A DNA stretch of 52,425 nt from an uncultured Pelagibacteraceae bacterium (GCA_902520685.1 CABYPE010000001.1:73255-125679), one strand, 5' to 3'. Counted from the stretch's first letter, positions 1 to 10,279 are shown. Notes: generated from the letters alone by a model not told the origin. A program made the numbers and translations.

Positions 1-1
1 T

Positions 2-463
2 AAAGTTGGTGTCAGAATTACAGAAGGTAAAAAAGAAAGAATTCAATATTTTGAAGGTGTTTGTATAGCCAAGAAGAGTAGAGACTTAAACTCATCGTTT
101 ACGGTAAGAAAAATATCTTTTGGAGAAGGAGTTGAAAGAACTTTTCCATTATATGGAACAGTAATTGACACAATTAAAGTAATTCGTTCAGGAAAAGTAA
201 GAAGAGCAAAACTTTATTATTTAAGAGACAGAACTGGTAAATCAGCAAGAATTGCTGAAAAAATCAGAAAAAAAATCGGAATTGATGTTGATGTTAAGCC
301 CGAAACTGTGACTGAAGAAAATTTAGCTCCAGTAACAGAAGCTAAAAAGGAAGAAGCTCCTAAAGTAGAAACAACACCAGCAGTAGAAGCTAAAAAGGAA
401 GAAGCCCCTAAAGCTGAAAGTAAGACAGAAAAAAAACTTGAAAATACACCAGAAAAAAAATAA
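2..463 (+). CDS. rplS: 50S ribosomal protein L19 (3' part), with long acidic/lysine-rich tail
   Basis: The 5' end lies outside the window; 153 codons are visible in frame from base 2. L19 sits at the 30S-50S interface of the ribosome. The conserved core is recognisable: an [16 protein letters not shown] stretch, a [19 protein letters not shown] segment and [18 protein letters not shown]. After the core comes an extension of about 50 residues rich in Glu, Lys, Ala and Pro, which includes the unit EAKKEEAPK twice. E. coli L19 ends shortly after the RxGKAARIKE region, so this tail is additional. leuC starts 11 bases downstream on the same strand. The family call is firm; the role of the tail is unknown. 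Confidence 0.95.
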   Translation, partial: KVGVRITEGKKERIQYFEGVCIAKKSRDLNSSFTVRKISFGEGVERTFPLYGTVIDTIKVIRSGKVRRAKLYYLRDRTGKSARIAEKIRKKIGIDVDVKPETVTEENLAPVTEAKKEEAPKVETTPAVEAKKEEAPKAESKTEKKLENTPEKK

Positions 464-474
464 CTTTTTTTTCA

Positions 475-1878
475 ATGCCCAATACTCTTTACGATAAAAT
501 TTGGAACGATCACTTAGTGGATCAACAAAATGATGGTACAGCTTTACTATTTGTTGATAGACATTTGGTTCATGAGGTAACAAGTCCACAAGCATTTGAA
601 GGACTTAGAAATTCTAAACGTAAAGTTAGACATCCTAAATTAACACTTGCGGTTGCAGATCATAATGTTCCTACAACAGATAGATCCAAAGGTATTTCTG
701 ATCAAGAATCAAAAATTCAAGTTGATACTTTAGAATCTAATTGTAAAGAATTTGGTATCAAGTTATTTGGAATGAATGATAAAAGACAGGGGATTGTTCA
801 CATAATTGGACCTGAACAAGGATTTACTCAACCAGGTACAGTTATTGTTTGTGGAGACAGTCATACGGCAACTCATGGAGCATTTGGTTCTTTAGCATTT
901 GGAATTGGTACATCAGAAGTAGAGCATGTTTTAGCAACACAAACATTGGTTCAGAAAAAAGCAAAAAATTTTAGAATAAATGTAAATGGCAAACTTCCAC
1001 TAGGTGTTACTTCTAAAGATGTAATTCTTCAAATAATTGGAAAAATCGGTACCGCTGGAGGAACTGGCTGTGTAATAGAGTATGCGGGTGGTTTAATCAG
1101 ATCATTAAGTGTTGAACAAAGAATGACGATTTGCAACATGACAATAGAAGGTGGTGCTAGAGCAGGTTTAATTGCACCTGATGAAAAAATATTTGAATAC
1201 TTAAAAGATAAACCAATGTCACCAAAAGGAAAAGATTGGGACAAAGCTTTAGAATATTGGAAAAGTTTAAAAACTGATGATGGTGCTAAATTTGATAAAG
1301 AGATAAATCTGGAAGCTAATGAGATTTTGCCCATGATAACTTGGGGTACATCTCCCCAGGATGTGATTACAATTGATGAAAAAATTCCAAATCCTCAAAA
1401 TGAGATGGATGAAGATAAAAAAAATTCTTTAGAAAGATCATTAAATTATATGGGTTTAAAACCAAATATGTCTGCTAAAGACATTAAGATAGACAAAGTT
1501 TTTATTGGAAGCTGTACGAATGGTAGGATAGAGGATTTAAGAGAGGCTGCAAAAATTTTAAAAGATAAAAAAATAGCCTCTCATGTTCATGCAATGGTCG
1601 TTCCAGGATCGGGATTAGTAAAAGAACAAGCAGAACAAGAAGGATTAGATAAAATTTTTGTAAACTCTGGTTTTGAATGGAGAGAGCCAGGTTGCTCTAT
1701 GTGTTTAGCAATGAATGCAGATAAACTAAAACCGGAGGAGAGATGTGCCTCAACATCAAATAGAAATTTTGAGGGTAGACAAGGTAGAGGTGGAAGAACT
1801 CATTTAGTAAGCCCTGGTATGGCTGCAGCAGCTGCAATATCTGGAAATCTTGATGATGTTAGAAAATATCAAAATTAA
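475..1878 (+). CDS. leuC: 3-isopropylmalate dehydratase, large subunit
   Basis: This is the catalytic, iron-sulfur subunit of isopropylmalate isomerase, which converts 2- to 3-isopropylmalate in leucine synthesis. The protein has 467 residues, normal for bacterial LeuC. The three cysteines expected to hold the [4Fe-4S] cluster are visible at C347 (FIGSCTNGR) and at C407 and C410 (EPGCSMC). The active-site stretch [14 protein letters not shown] lies at about 126-138. It begins 11 bases after rplS with a U-rich upstream region and no Shine-Dalgarno sequence, which may mean coupling to rplS translation. leuD follows with a single base between the genes, so the two subunits should be made together. 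Confidence 0.97.
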   Translation: MPNTLYDKIWNDHLVDQQNDGTALLFVDRHLVHEVTSPQAFEGLRNSKRKVRHPKLTLAVADHNVPTTDRSKGISDQESKIQVDTLESNCKEFGIKLFGMNDKRQGIVHIIGPEQGFTQPGTVIVCGDSHTATHGAFGSLAFGIGTSEVEHVLATQTLVQKKAKNFRINVNGKLPLGVTSKDVILQIIGKIGTAGGTGCVIEYAGGLIRSLSVEQRMTICNMTIEGGARAGLIAPDEKIFEYLKDKPMSPKGKDWDKALEYWKSLKTDDGAKFDKEINLEANEILPMITWGTSPQDVITIDEKIPNPQNEMDEDKKNSLERSLNYMGLKPNMSAKDIKIDKVFIGSCTNGRIEDLREAAKILKDKKIASHVHAMVVPGSGLVKEQAEQEGLDKIFVNSGFEWREPGCSMCLAMNADKLKPEERCASTSNRNFEGRQGRGGRTHLVSPGMAAAAAISGNLDDVRKYQN

Positions 1879-1879
1879 C

Positions 1880-2485
1880 ATGCAAAAATTTAATACATTA
1901 AAAAGCATACCGGCTTATTTACCAATAGTTAATATCGATACAGATATGATTATTCCAAAACAATTTTTAAAAACAATAAAAAGGACAGGTTTAGGTAAAA
2001 ATTTATTTTTTGAAATGAGATATGATGATAAAGGTAAAGAAATTAATGATTTTATTTTAAATCAAAATCCCTTCAATAATTCAAAAATTTTAATTGCAGG
2101 AAAAAATTTTGGTTGTGGTTCATCGAGAGAACACGCTCCATGGGCATTATTAGACTTTGGAATAACTTGTGTGATCAGTTCAAGCTTTGCTGATATTTTT
2201 TACAGCAATTGTTTTAAGAATGGAATATTGCCTATCATTCTTGATGAAGAAAAGATCAAAGAACTATCAGAATATGCAAATAGAAAAGAAGAAATTTCTA
2301 TAGATCTTAATGAAGAAAAAATTATGTATGGAAATAGTAAAATAAATTTCAAGATAGACTCATTTAAGAAAAAGTGTTTATTAGAAGGGCTAGACGATAT
2401 AGCTCTATCTTTAAATAAATCAGATAAAATTCAAAATTTTGAAAAGGATTTAAAAGATAAAAAACCTTGGATATTTAATGATTAA
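1880..2485 (+). CDS. leuD: 3-isopropylmalate dehydratase, small subunit
   Basis: This is the small (swivel-domain) subunit that pairs with LeuC. The ATG at 1880 gives [10 protein letters not shown], matching the usual LeuD N-terminus (MxKFxxLxG...), and lies one base after the leuC stop. The in-frame ATG at 1850 would add ten residues with no family counterpart and overlap leuC, so I prefer 1880 (201 residues). Family motifs include [14 protein letters not shown] near the start and [17 protein letters not shown], the substrate-recognition loop. The last bases overlap leuB by 8 nt, suggesting translational coupling. Confidence 0.96.
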   Translation: MQKFNTLKSIPAYLPIVNIDTDMIIPKQFLKTIKRTGLGKNLFFEMRYDDKGKEINDFILNQNPFNNSKILIAGKNFGCGSSREHAPWALLDFGITCVISSSFADIFYSNCFKNGILPIILDEEKIKELSEYANRKEEISIDLNEEKIMYGNSKINFKIDSFKKKCLLEGLDDIALSLNKSDKIQNFEKDLKDKKPWIFND

Positions 2486-3584
2486 AGTAAAAAAAAAAAA
2501 GATATTATTACTACCTGGAGATGGAATTGGTCCAGAGGTTATAGGTGAGGTAAGAAAAATAATAAATTGGTTCAATGATAAAAAATCGCTTGATTTTGAA
2601 ATAGATGAAGATCTTGCTGGAGGTTGTTCTTATGATAAACATGGAACTCCAATTACTGATGAAGTTTTTTATAAAGCTTTAGAAAGTGCAGTGGTAATTC
2701 TTGGAGCGGTTGGTGGCCCAAAATGGGATAGTGTTGAATTTTCAAAAAAACCTGAGAGAGCTTTATTAAAACTGAGAAAAGAATTAAAATTATTCGCTAA
2801 TTTAAGACCAGCAATTTGTTTTGAACAATTAGTTGATGCATCAACCCTAAAACCTGAAATTGTATCTGGATTAGATATAATGATCGTCAGAGAATTGACA
2901 GGTGGAATATATTTTGGTGAACCGAGGGGTATTAAGCCAATTGAAAACGGTGAAAGAGAGGGAATAAATACCCACACTTACACTACTAGTGAAATTATAA
3001 GAGTAGCTAGAATCGCTTTTGATTTAGCTAAAAAGAGATCAAATAAAGTTACGTCTTGTGAAAAATCAAATGTCATGGAGGCAGGGCAACTTTGGAAAGA
3101 AGAAGTTCAAGCATTACATGATAAAGAATTCAAGGATGTGGAATTAAGTCATATGCTTGCTGATAATTGCTCGATGCAGTTATTAAGAAACCCAAAACAA
3201 TTTGACGTAATAGTAACGGACAATTTATTTGGTGATATGTTGTCAGATCAAGCTTCTATGCTGACTGGATCTTTAGGTCTTTTACCTTCAGCTTCTTTGG
3301 GAGCAAAAAATAAAGATGGTGAGATGAGAGCAATGTATGAACCTATTCATGGATCTGCTCCAGATATAGCTGGTAAAGGAATTGCTAATCCGATTGCTAG
3401 TATATTGAGTTTTGCTATGGCTTTAAGATATTCTTTAGATCTTGATAAAGAGGCAGAAGCCCTGGAAAAAGCTGTGCAAGATGTTCTTAATGACGGTTTA
3501 AGAACAAAAGATATTCTATCTGATCGAATGAAAGAAGTTTCGACTTCTCAGATGGGTGATGCTATAATTTCAAAATTGCAATAA
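2478..3584 (+). CDS. leuB: 3-isopropylmalate dehydrogenase
   Basis: LeuB oxidatively decarboxylates 3-isopropylmalate to 2-ketoisocaproate with NAD+, the next leucine step after LeuCD. The protein is 368 residues, standard for the family. GDGIGPEV lies at residues 14-21, and the [14 protein letters not shown] substrate segment follows. The Asp-rich metal and cofactor region [15 protein letters not shown] and the NAD-binding stretch [18 protein letters not shown] are present. It starts inside the 3' end of leuD (8-nt overlap), completing a leuCDB operon. leuA is not in this window. A 26-base AT-rich gap without a clear promoter separates it from dmdC. Confidence 0.97.
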   Translation: MIKVKKKKILLLPGDGIGPEVIGEVRKIINWFNDKKSLDFEIDEDLAGGCSYDKHGTPITDEVFYKALESAVVILGAVGGPKWDSVEFSKKPERALLKLRKELKLFANLRPAICFEQLVDASTLKPEIVSGLDIMIVRELTGGIYFGEPRGIKPIENGEREGINTHTYTTSEIIRVARIAFDLAKKRSNKVTSCEKSNVMEAGQLWKEEVQALHDKEFKDVELSHMLADNCSMQLLRNPKQFDVIVTDNLFGDMLSDQASMLTGSLGLLPSASLGAKNKDGEMRAMYEPIHGSAPDIAGKGIANPIASILSFAMALRYSLDLDKEAEALEKAVQDVLNDGLRTKDILSDRMKEVSTSQMGDAIISKLQ

Positions 3585-3610
3585 TCTACTAATTATTTTA
3601 AACTAACTTT

Positions 3611-5374
3611 ATGCCAAGCTATATAGCACCTGTTGATGATATGATGTTTCTCTTTGAAAAATTAAGAGATAATAAAAATTATAACGAAATAGAAAAATAT
3701 AAAGAAGTAAGTTCAGATCTTGTTAGAAATATTTTAGAAGAAGCGGCAAAAATTAATCAAAATTTAATACTTCCACTTGCAAAAAAAGGTGATGAAAATC
3801 CTGCGGTTTTAGAAAATGGAGTAGTTAGAACACCCCCAGGATATAAAGAGGCATATCAAAAATACATTGAGGATGGTTGGACATCTTTATCTTGTGATCC
3901 GAAGTATGGAGGCCAAGGTATGCCTAAAACTGTAAGTGCTTTTTTTGATGAAATGTTATCTTCTGCAAGTTTATCATTTAAACTTTATAGTGAATTAAGT
4001 ATAGGGGCATATAACTGTATTAATCATCATGCCACTGATGAAATAAAAAATAAGTATTTACCGAAAATAGTAGAGGGCAAGTGGAGTGGAACAATGTGTT
4101 TGACTGAGCCTGTTTGTGGAACAGATTTAGGTTTGCTTAAAACAAAAGCCGCTCCGCAATCTGATGGAACTTTTAAGTTAAGTGGGCAAAAAATATTTAT
4201 TACTTCAGGAGATCACGATTTAACTGAGAATATTATTCATTTAGTAATTGCTAGAGCAACAGACTCTCCAGCAGGCACGAAAGGTATTAGTTTGTTTTTA
4301 GTTCCAAAATTTATAGTTAATGAAGACGGAAGTATTGGTCCAAGAAATGGGATATCAACAGGATCTATTGAAAGTAAAATGGGTATAAAAGGTTCTGCAA
4401 CTTGCGTGCTAAACTTTGATGAAGCCACTGGTTATATGATTGGTAAAAAAGATAAAGGTTTAAATGCGATGTTTACAATGATGAATCTTGAAAGAATAGT
4501 TGTCGGTATTCAAGGTTTAGGTATATCAGAAATTGCTTATCAAAACTCACTTGCTTATGCAAAAGAAAGAAAACAAGGTAAGACTAATAAAACTAAATCA
4601 ACAAATGGTGCTGATTTTATAATTGAACATGCAGATATAAGAAGATTATTATTAAACATGAAATCAATTATTGAAGGTGAGAGAGCCTTATGTTTTTGGT
4701 TATCACAACAAACAGAAGTTAGTTTAAATCATCATGATGAAAAAGTACGTCAGGAGGCGTCTGATTTTGTTTCGCTGATGACACCAGTAGTAAAATCATT
4801 ATTTACTGATTTGGGCATGGAAATAACTAATGATGCTATGCAAATTCACGGAGGATATGGTTATACAAAAGACCAAGGTATAGAACAGCTGTATAGAGAT
4901 AATAGAATAACTCCGATATATGAAGGTACAAACTCAGTACAAGCTGCAGATTTAGTTTTTAGAAAATTATCTAATAAAAATGGAGACATTATTAATAAAT
5001 ATATAGATTTAATAAAAACTGAAACTGATTTAGATAACGAAAAGATCAAACCATTTATTAAGGAATTTAAAGACTATTTAAATATTTTGGTTAAGTTTAG
5101 TGAATGGATTAATGAAAAAACTAAAACAGATAGAGATGATGTTAGTGCCGCTGCTAATGATTATCTAAAAACTCTTGGTTTTGTTTCAGTTGCTTATGCT
5201 TGGATAAAAGTTCTTGATGTAAGTTTTAAAGATTACAATGAGAATAAAAACTTTTATGATGATAAAATTAATACTGCAAAATTTTATTTTGATAAAATTT
5301 TACCTAGAGCAGAGCAACATTACAAATCTGCTATTTCTGGAAGCTCAAATATAATGAATTTTAAATTTAATTAA
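3611..5374 (+). CDS. dmdC: acyl-CoA dehydrogenase, likely 3-methylmercaptopropionyl-CoA dehydrogenase (DmdC)
   Basis: This is a 587-residue acyl-CoA dehydrogenase of the long type, with a C-terminal extension beyond the usual 380-residue core. The FAD/substrate motif CLTEPVCGTDLG lies at 163-174, FITSGDHD at about 197-203, and the catalytic glutamate is expected at E438 in IYEGTNSVQ. DmdC in Ruegeria is of this type and oxidises MMPA-CoA to methylthioacryloyl-CoA. I base the DmdC call on length, on overall similarity as I recall it, and on position: dmdB starts one base after the stop and dmdA lies two genes on. A general fatty acyl-CoA dehydrogenase cannot be excluded from sequence alone. 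Confidence 0.85.
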   Translation: MPSYIAPVDDMMFLFEKLRDNKNYNEIEKYKEVSSDLVRNILEEAAKINQNLILPLAKKGDENPAVLENGVVRTPPGYKEAYQKYIEDGWTSLSCDPKYGGQGMPKTVSAFFDEMLSSASLSFKLYSELSIGAYNCINHHATDEIKNKYLPKIVEGKWSGTMCLTEPVCGTDLGLLKTKAAPQSDGTFKLSGQKIFITSGDHDLTENIIHLVIARATDSPAGTKGISLFLVPKFIVNEDGSIGPRNGISTGSIESKMGIKGSATCVLNFDEATGYMIGKKDKGLNAMFTMMNLERIVVGIQGLGISEIAYQNSLAYAKERKQGKTNKTKSTNGADFIIEHADIRRLLLNMKSIIEGERALCFWLSQQTEVSLNHHDEKVRQEASDFVSLMTPVVKSLFTDLGMEITNDAMQIHGGYGYTKDQGIEQLYRDNRITPIYEGTNSVQAADLVFRKLSNKNGDIINKYIDLIKTETDLDNEKIKPFIKEFKDYLNILVKFSEWINEKTKTDRDDVSAAANDYLKTLGFVSVAYAWIKVLDVSFKDYNENKNFYDDKINTAKFYFDKILPRAEQHYKSAISGSSNIMNFKFN

Positions 5375-5375
5375 G

Positions 5376-6992
5376 ATGAGTTATTACGATACTAATCTTG
5401 ATAAAAATGCTGCAAATTATGTTCCATTAACACCTTTATCTTTTTTAGAAAGAGCAAAAGATGTTTATCCAAATTACGAGGCTATTGTATATGAAGACAG
5501 AAAATATACTTGGAATGAAGTTTATAAGAGAGTTACCAAATTTGCTAGTGCCTTAGAAAAAATTGGTATTAAAAAAGGAGATACAGTTTCGTTTTTAGCT
5601 TTTAACACTCCAGAAATTTTTGAAGCTCATTATTCAGTTCCAATTACAGGTGCTGTGTTAAATACAATTAATATTAGATTAGATGCAAATACTATCTCAT
5701 ACATTTTAAATCATAGTGATGCAAAGGTACTGGTAGTTGATAGACAACTTCATGTAGAGGTGAAAAAAGCTTTAAATAAATTAGAAAAAAAAATAACGAT
5801 AATTGATATTCATGATAAATTTGCTGATCAGTCAAAATTAGAAAAAATCGGTGATTTAGAATATGAAAACTTTCTTAATACAGGTGATGATAATTATATT
5901 TGGAAAATGCCTGAAGATGAGTGGCAAGCTATATCTTTAAGTTATACTTCAGGTACAACTGGAAATCCTAAAGGTGTTGTTTATCATCATAGAGGTTCAT
6001 ACCTAATGTCAACTGGAAGCGCAGTTGCCTGGAATATGCCCAATAGATTAAATTTTTTAACAGTTGTTCCAATGTTTCACTGTAATGGCTGGTGTTATCC
6101 TTGGACAGTTCCAATGTTGAATGGAAGAACTATTTGTTTACGAAATATAGATGTAAAAAAGATTTTTGAGCTAATAGATAAATATAATGTTACTCATTTT
6201 GGAGGCGCACCAATTGTATTAAATATGATAACAGGTACTCCCGAAGGTGATCGAAAAAAACTAAAAAATAAAGTTCATGTGCTTACTGCAGGTGCTCCAC
6301 CTCCAAGTATAATTTTCAAAAAAATGAAAGAGCTTGGCTTTGAAGTAATGCATGTTTATGGCTTAACGGAAACTTATGGTCATGTCACACAATGCGCATG
6401 GAATGAAGATTGGAACAAATTTGACGAAGAAAAACAAAACGAAATTAAAGCTAGACAAGGAGTTCGATATCCAAATCTTGAAGGAGCAGTAATTATGGAT
6501 CCTGAAACCATGAAAGAAGTTCCAAAAGATGGAAAAACTATTGGTGAGATTATGCTTAGAGGAAACGTGGTCATGAAAGGTTATTTCAAAGATAAGGCTG
6601 CAACTGATAAGGCTATGGCCGGTGGTTGGTTTCATTCTGGAGACTTAGCGGTAATGAATCCAGATGGATATGTTAAAATACAAGACAGATCAAAAGATAT
6701 AATTATTTCTGGAGGAGAAAATATTTCATCAATTGAAATAGAAAACACTTTAAGTAAACACCCCTCAGTATCAATTGCAGCTGTAGTAGCTAAACCTGAT
6801 GAAAAGTGGGGAGAAGTCCCTTGTGCATTTATTGAAATAGTTAAAGACAAACCTACTACAGAAAAAGAATTAATAAGTTTTTGTAAAGAAACTTTAGCTG
6901 GTTTTAAGGTTCCTAAGCAGATTATTTTCTGTGAATTACCAAAAACTTCTACAGGTAAAATTCAAAAATTTGAACTTAGAAAAAAATTTTAG
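5376..6992 (+). CDS. dmdB: acyl-CoA synthetase, likely 3-methylmercaptopropionate-CoA ligase (DmdB)
   Basis: This is an AMP-forming acyl-CoA ligase of 538 residues. It activates a carboxylic acid with ATP and CoA; in this context the acid is 3-methylmercaptopropionate, the product of DmdA. The phosphate-binding loop TSGTTGNPKG lies at 191-200, the YGLTETYG motif at 328-335, GWFHSGD at 417-423, and the C-terminal catalytic lysine at K528 in TSTGKIQK. All expected catalytic motifs are intact. It is separated from dmdC by one base and from the hydrolase gene by 8 bases. Substrate is inferred from the dmd neighbourhood; ligases of this family can also act on short fatty acids. Confidence 0.87.
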   Translation: MSYYDTNLDKNAANYVPLTPLSFLERAKDVYPNYEAIVYEDRKYTWNEVYKRVTKFASALEKIGIKKGDTVSFLAFNTPEIFEAHYSVPITGAVLNTINIRLDANTISYILNHSDAKVLVVDRQLHVEVKKALNKLEKKITIIDIHDKFADQSKLEKIGDLEYENFLNTGDDNYIWKMPEDEWQAISLSYTSGTTGNPKGVVYHHRGSYLMSTGSAVAWNMPNRLNFLTVVPMFHCNGWCYPWTVPMLNGRTICLRNIDVKKIFELIDKYNVTHFGGAPIVLNMITGTPEGDRKKLKNKVHVLTAGAPPPSIIFKKMKELGFEVMHVYGLTETYGHVTQCAWNEDWNKFDEEKQNEIKARQGVRYPNLEGAVIMDPETMKEVPKDGKTIGEIMLRGNVVMKGYFKDKAATDKAMAGGWFHSGDLAVMNPDGYVKIQDRSKDIIISGGENISSIEIENTLSKHPSVSIAAVVAKPDEKWGEVPCAFIEIVKDKPTTEKELISFCKETLAGFKVPKQIIFCELPKTSTGKIQKFELRKKF

Positions 6993-7000
6993 GTAATTAA

Positions 7001-7777
7001 TTGATTATAACTATACAAAATAAAAGTGTTCATGCATCTGACGCTGGGCAAGGCATACAAAATTCTAAAGATACCATAGTATTTTTGCATGGAAGTGGCT
7101 TATCGCATATTGTCTGGTCCCTAGCAGAACAATTTTTTTCAAATAAAAATTACAATGTTTTATCAATTGATTTACCTGGACATGGAAATTCTGAAGGTCC
7201 ATGTTTAGACAGTATTGAAAAAATTGCAGATTGGTTAGAAAAAGTTTTTGCAAAATTAAACTTAAAAAATATAATCCTCATTGGCCATTCACAAGGTTGT
7301 CTAGAAGCTTTAGAATATTCATTTAAATACAAAAATAGATTAAAAAAAATAATTTTTGTTGGAGGTTCTTATCGAATGCCTGTTCATAAAGATCTTATTA
7401 ATTTAGCATCAGATGGAGATTCTGACGCTGTTAAATTAATGATGAAATGGGGTTACGAAGGATCAAAAAAATTTATTGGTGGAAACCCAGTTGAAAAAAT
7501 TATTCAATCACCTAGAGATGTTAGTGAAATTTTAGCTGTTGATCTTATTGCATGCAATAACTATCAAAACGGTTCTGATGCAGCAAAAGCTATAAATTGT
7601 CCAACTTTGTTTATAATAGGAGAACTCGACAAGATGGCTAGTTTAGAAAATGGAAAAAAATTTGCAAATTTAGTCAAAGATTCAAATACTTATATAATTA
7701 GTGGATCAGGACATATGATTATGATTGAAAAAGCTTTTGAAATGCGAGAAAAGATTTTGGAATTTTTAAATAAATGA
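7001..7777 (+). CDS. alpha/beta hydrolase in the dmd cluster; substrate unknown
   Basis: This 258-residue alpha/beta-fold hydrolase has a complete apparent catalytic triad: nucleophile S97 in the elbow GHSQG, acid D210 in GELDKM and H238 in GSGHM. An oxyanion-type HGSG motif is at 30-33. No signal peptide is visible, so it is probably cytoplasmic. It starts with TTG, has an AGG stretch upstream, and has no in-frame ATG before the fold begins. Its stop overlaps the dmdA ATG (ATGA), so the two are translationally coupled. It sits where a DMSP-route gene is expected, but its reaction is not known. A thioesterase or methylthioacryloyl-CoA-related step is a guess from context only. Confidence 0.8.
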   Translation: MIITIQNKSVHASDAGQGIQNSKDTIVFLHGSGLSHIVWSLAEQFFSNKNYNVLSIDLPGHGNSEGPCLDSIEKIADWLEKVFAKLNLKNIILIGHSQGCLEALEYSFKYKNRLKKIIFVGGSYRMPVHKDLINLASDGDSDAVKLMMKWGYEGSKKFIGGNPVEKIIQSPRDVSEILAVDLIACNNYQNGSDAAKAINCPTLFIIGELDKMASLENGKKFANLVKDSNTYIISGSGHMIMIEKAFEMREKILEFLNK

Positions 7778-8883
7778 AAAGTTATTCTATAGCAAAATCC
7801 AGAAGATTAAGAAGTACACCTTATACTTCAAGAATAGAAAAACAAGGTGTAACGGCTTATACTGTTTACAATCACATGTTATTACCAGCTGCATTCGGAT
7901 CAATAGAAGAATCTTGTGATCATTTAAAAAAAAATGTTCAAATTTGGGATGTTGCAGCAGAGAGACAAGTTGAAATTTCTGGGCCAGATTCCGCAAAACT
8001 TGTTCAGCTTATGACTTGTCGAGATTTGTCAAAATCAAAAGTTGGAAGATGTTATTACTGTCCGATAATTGATGATAATGGTAATTTAGTTAATGATCCA
8101 GTAATATTAAAATTAGCTGAAGATAGATGGTGGATCTCGATTGCAGATTCAGATGTTATTTTTTTTGCTAAAGGTCTTGCTTCTGGAAATAATTTTAAAG
8201 TTAAAATTTTTGAACCAAATGTTGATATTATTGCAATACAAGGTCCTAAATCATTTGGTCTTATGGAAAAGGTTTTTGGAAAAAAAATCACAGAGTTAAA
8301 ATTTTTTGGTTTTGACTATTTTGATTTTAAAAGTACAAAACATTTAATCGCAAGATCAGGTTGGTCAAAACAAGGTGGTTTTGAAGTTTATGTTGAAAAT
8401 AAATCATCAGGCCAAGATTTATATGATCATTTTTTTGAAATAGGTGAGCCATTTAATGTTAAGCCTGGCTGCCCTAATCTTATTGAAAGAATTGAAAGTG
8501 GTCTTCTTTCTTACGGAAATGATTTTGACAATCAAGACAATCCCTTTGAATGTGGTTTTGAAAAATATGTAAATTTAGATTCAGACATAGTTTTTTTGGG
8601 CAAAGAAAAGTTAAAAAAAATTAAATCTAATGGAATTAAAAGAAAACTAATGGGAGTGCAAATTGAAGCAAATGAAATTAGTTTAACAGGCTCTGTCAAC
8701 ATTATGAATAGTGGCGGAAACTTAATAGGAGATTTAAGGTCTGCATGTTATTCACCTCATTTCAAAAAGGTTATAGGAATTGCCATGATTAATGAGCCTT
8801 TTTGCAAAGTATCAGAGACTGGCAAGCTCGAAATTGAGGGAAAAACTTTTACCCTTAAAGTTTGCGATTTACCTTTCATCTAG
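7774..8883 (+). CDS. dmdA: dimethylsulfoniopropionate demethylase
   Basis: DmdA moves one methyl group from DMSP to tetrahydrofolate, giving 5-methyl-THF and 3-methylmercaptopropionate. This protein has 369 residues and the glycine-cleavage T-protein (GcvT) fold. The N-terminal region [20 protein letters not shown] and the segment [18 protein letters not shown] distinguish it, to my recollection, from GcvT and sarcosine dehydrogenase relatives and match the SAR11 demethylase. Its start overlaps the hydrolase stop by 4 nt, and asd follows after 15 bases. The methyl-THF can feed one-carbon metabolism and the MMPA goes to DmdB and DmdC. Confidence in the family is high because context and length agree. 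Confidence 0.93.
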   Translation: MKSYSIAKSRRLRSTPYTSRIEKQGVTAYTVYNHMLLPAAFGSIEESCDHLKKNVQIWDVAAERQVEISGPDSAKLVQLMTCRDLSKSKVGRCYYCPIIDDNGNLVNDPVILKLAEDRWWISIADSDVIFFAKGLASGNNFKVKIFEPNVDIIAIQGPKSFGLMEKVFGKKITELKFFGFDYFDFKSTKHLIARSGWSKQGGFEVYVENKSSGQDLYDHFFEIGEPFNVKPGCPNLIERIESGLLSYGNDFDNQDNPFECGFEKYVNLDSDIVFLGKEKLKKIKSNGIKRKLMGVQIEANEISLTGSVNIMNSGGNLIGDLRSACYSPHFKKVIGIAMINEPFCKVSETGKLEIEGKTFTLKVCDLPFI

Positions 8884-8898
8884 TATAAAACTTACATC

Positions 8899-9906
8899 AT
8901 GAATATTGCAATAGTTGGAGCAACAGGAAATGTTGGAAGAAAAACTTTAGAAGTTCTTGAAAAAAAGGAACTATCTATTGATAATCTTTATTTAGTTGCT
9001 TCGTCAAAAAGTGTGGGTAAGAAAATTAGTTTTAAAGGAAAAGATCATGAAGTTTTTGATTTAGAAAGTTTTGATTTTGCTAAAGTAAAAATTGCTTTTT
9101 TTGCAGCAGGAGGAAAAATTTCAGAAAAATTTGCTCAAAAAGCTGCAAAGCATTGTTTAGTTATCGATAATTCAAGTTTCTACAGAATGGATCCAGATGT
9201 ACCTTTAATTGTTCCACAAGTTAACTCTGATCATTTAGATCAAATAAATAAAAATATTATTGCTAACCCAAATTGTTCAACAGCACAATTAGTAATCGCT
9301 TTAAAACCTTTACATGACCTTTTTGTAATTAAAAGGATTGTGGTCTCTACATACCAATCAGTTTCAGGTGGTGGTAAAGCGCCAATGGATGAATTGATCG
9401 AACAAACTAAATTAGTTTTAGATGGTAAAGAAGTAAAATCTAAAAATTTTACAAAACAGATAGCTTTTAATGCTATCCCTCATATAGATGTATTTTCAGA
9501 TGATGGTTATACAAAAGAAGAATTAAAAATGACTAATGAAACAAAAAAAATTTTAGATAGCAAAATAGACTTAACAGCTACTTGCGTAAGATTACCTATA
9601 TCTGTATCCCACTCTGAATCAGTAAATATTCAATTTGAAAAACCTTTTTCTTTAGAAAAAGTAAAAGAGGCTTTAGATAATTTTGAAGGTTGCAAAGTTA
9701 TAGATGATAGATCGGATGGAGGATACTCAACTCCTCTTGAAGCAGAGGGCAAAGATGAAACTTTTATTTCCAGAATTAGAGAAGACAAGACTATAAGAAA
9801 TGGGTTAAATTTATGGATTGTTTCAGATAATTTGCTCAGAGGTGCAGCTTTAAATGCTGTAGAAATAGCTGAAACATTAATTAAAAAGAATCTTTATGGA
9901 AAATAA
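8899..9906 (+). CDS. asd: aspartate-semialdehyde dehydrogenase
   Basis: Asd reduces aspartyl phosphate to aspartate semialdehyde with NADPH, the branch point to lysine/diaminopimelate, threonine and homoserine/methionine. It is 335 residues long. The dinucleotide-binding GATGNVG lies at 7-13, and the catalytic cysteine is C126 in NPNCSTAQ. A conserved SVSGGGKAPMDEL segment follows. The 3' end overlaps sdhC by 11 bases. Placement directly after dmdA is notable because homoserine made from this product can accept reduced sulfur in methionine synthesis. Confidence 0.96.
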   Translation: MNIAIVGATGNVGRKTLEVLEKKELSIDNLYLVASSKSVGKKISFKGKDHEVFDLESFDFAKVKIAFFAAGGKISEKFAQKAAKHCLVIDNSSFYRMDPDVPLIVPQVNSDHLDQINKNIIANPNCSTAQLVIALKPLHDLFVIKRIVVSTYQSVSGGGKAPMDELIEQTKLVLDGKEVKSKNFTKQIAFNAIPHIDVFSDDGYTKEELKMTNETKKILDSKIDLTATCVRLPISVSHSESVNIQFEKPFSLEKVKEALDNFEGCKVIDDRSDGGYSTPLEAEGKDETFISRIREDKTIRNGLNLWIVSDNLLRGAALNAVEIAETLIKKNLYGK

Positions 9907-10279
9907 CAATCCACTATCTCCTCATCTTCAAGTTTATAGATGGCACATTTCATCATTGGTTTCTATTTCGCATAGAATTACTGGAATAATTAATTTTGTA
10001 GCATTCATATTTATTTGTATTTGGGTATTTATGCTTTTATTAGGTGAGGCTAATTACAGTTCAATTGAATTTTTATTGAGTTCAATGATTGGAAAATTTA
10101 TTATTCTCAGTTTAACCTGGTCTTTTAGTTTTCAAATTTTAAGTGAAATAAGACATTTAATTATGGATATGGGTTACGGATTTGAGCTAAGAACAACTAG
10201 AATAAGCGGTTTACTTGTTATCTTTGGTTCAATTTTTTTAACAATTATTATTTTTATTATAGGAAAGAATTTATTCTAA
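9896..10279 (+). CDS. sdhC: succinate dehydrogenase cytochrome b subunit
   Basis: SdhC is one of the two membrane anchors of complex II. The 127-residue protein carries the family signature NPLSPHLQVYR at 5-15 and SHRITG at 25-30, then three predicted membrane helices (roughly 30-50, 65-86 and 103-123). H87 in EIRHLIMD is the expected axial ligand of heme b. It overlaps asd by 11 bases, and its stop shares one base with the sdhD start (TAATG), so stoichiometric translation of the complex is likely. Confidence 0.95.
   Translation: MENNNPLSPHLQVYRWHISSLVSISHRITGIINFVAFIFICIWVFMLLLGEANYSSIEFLLSSMIGKFIILSLTWSFSFQILSEIRHLIMDMGYGFELRTTRISGLLVIFGSIFLTIIIFIIGKNLF

Noticed and set aside
338..413. CRISPR-like repeat
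   Set aside because: Only two copies, in frame within a coding region, and without spacers or cas genes.
323..595. 90-codon minus-strand frame opposite the rplS tail
   Set aside because: Its Phe-rich translation is the complement of the Lys/Glu repeat tail; no protein features.
1850..1879. Upstream in-frame start for leuD
   Set aside because: It would overlap leuC and add ten residues without family counterpart; the ATG at 1880 fits the LeuD N-terminus.
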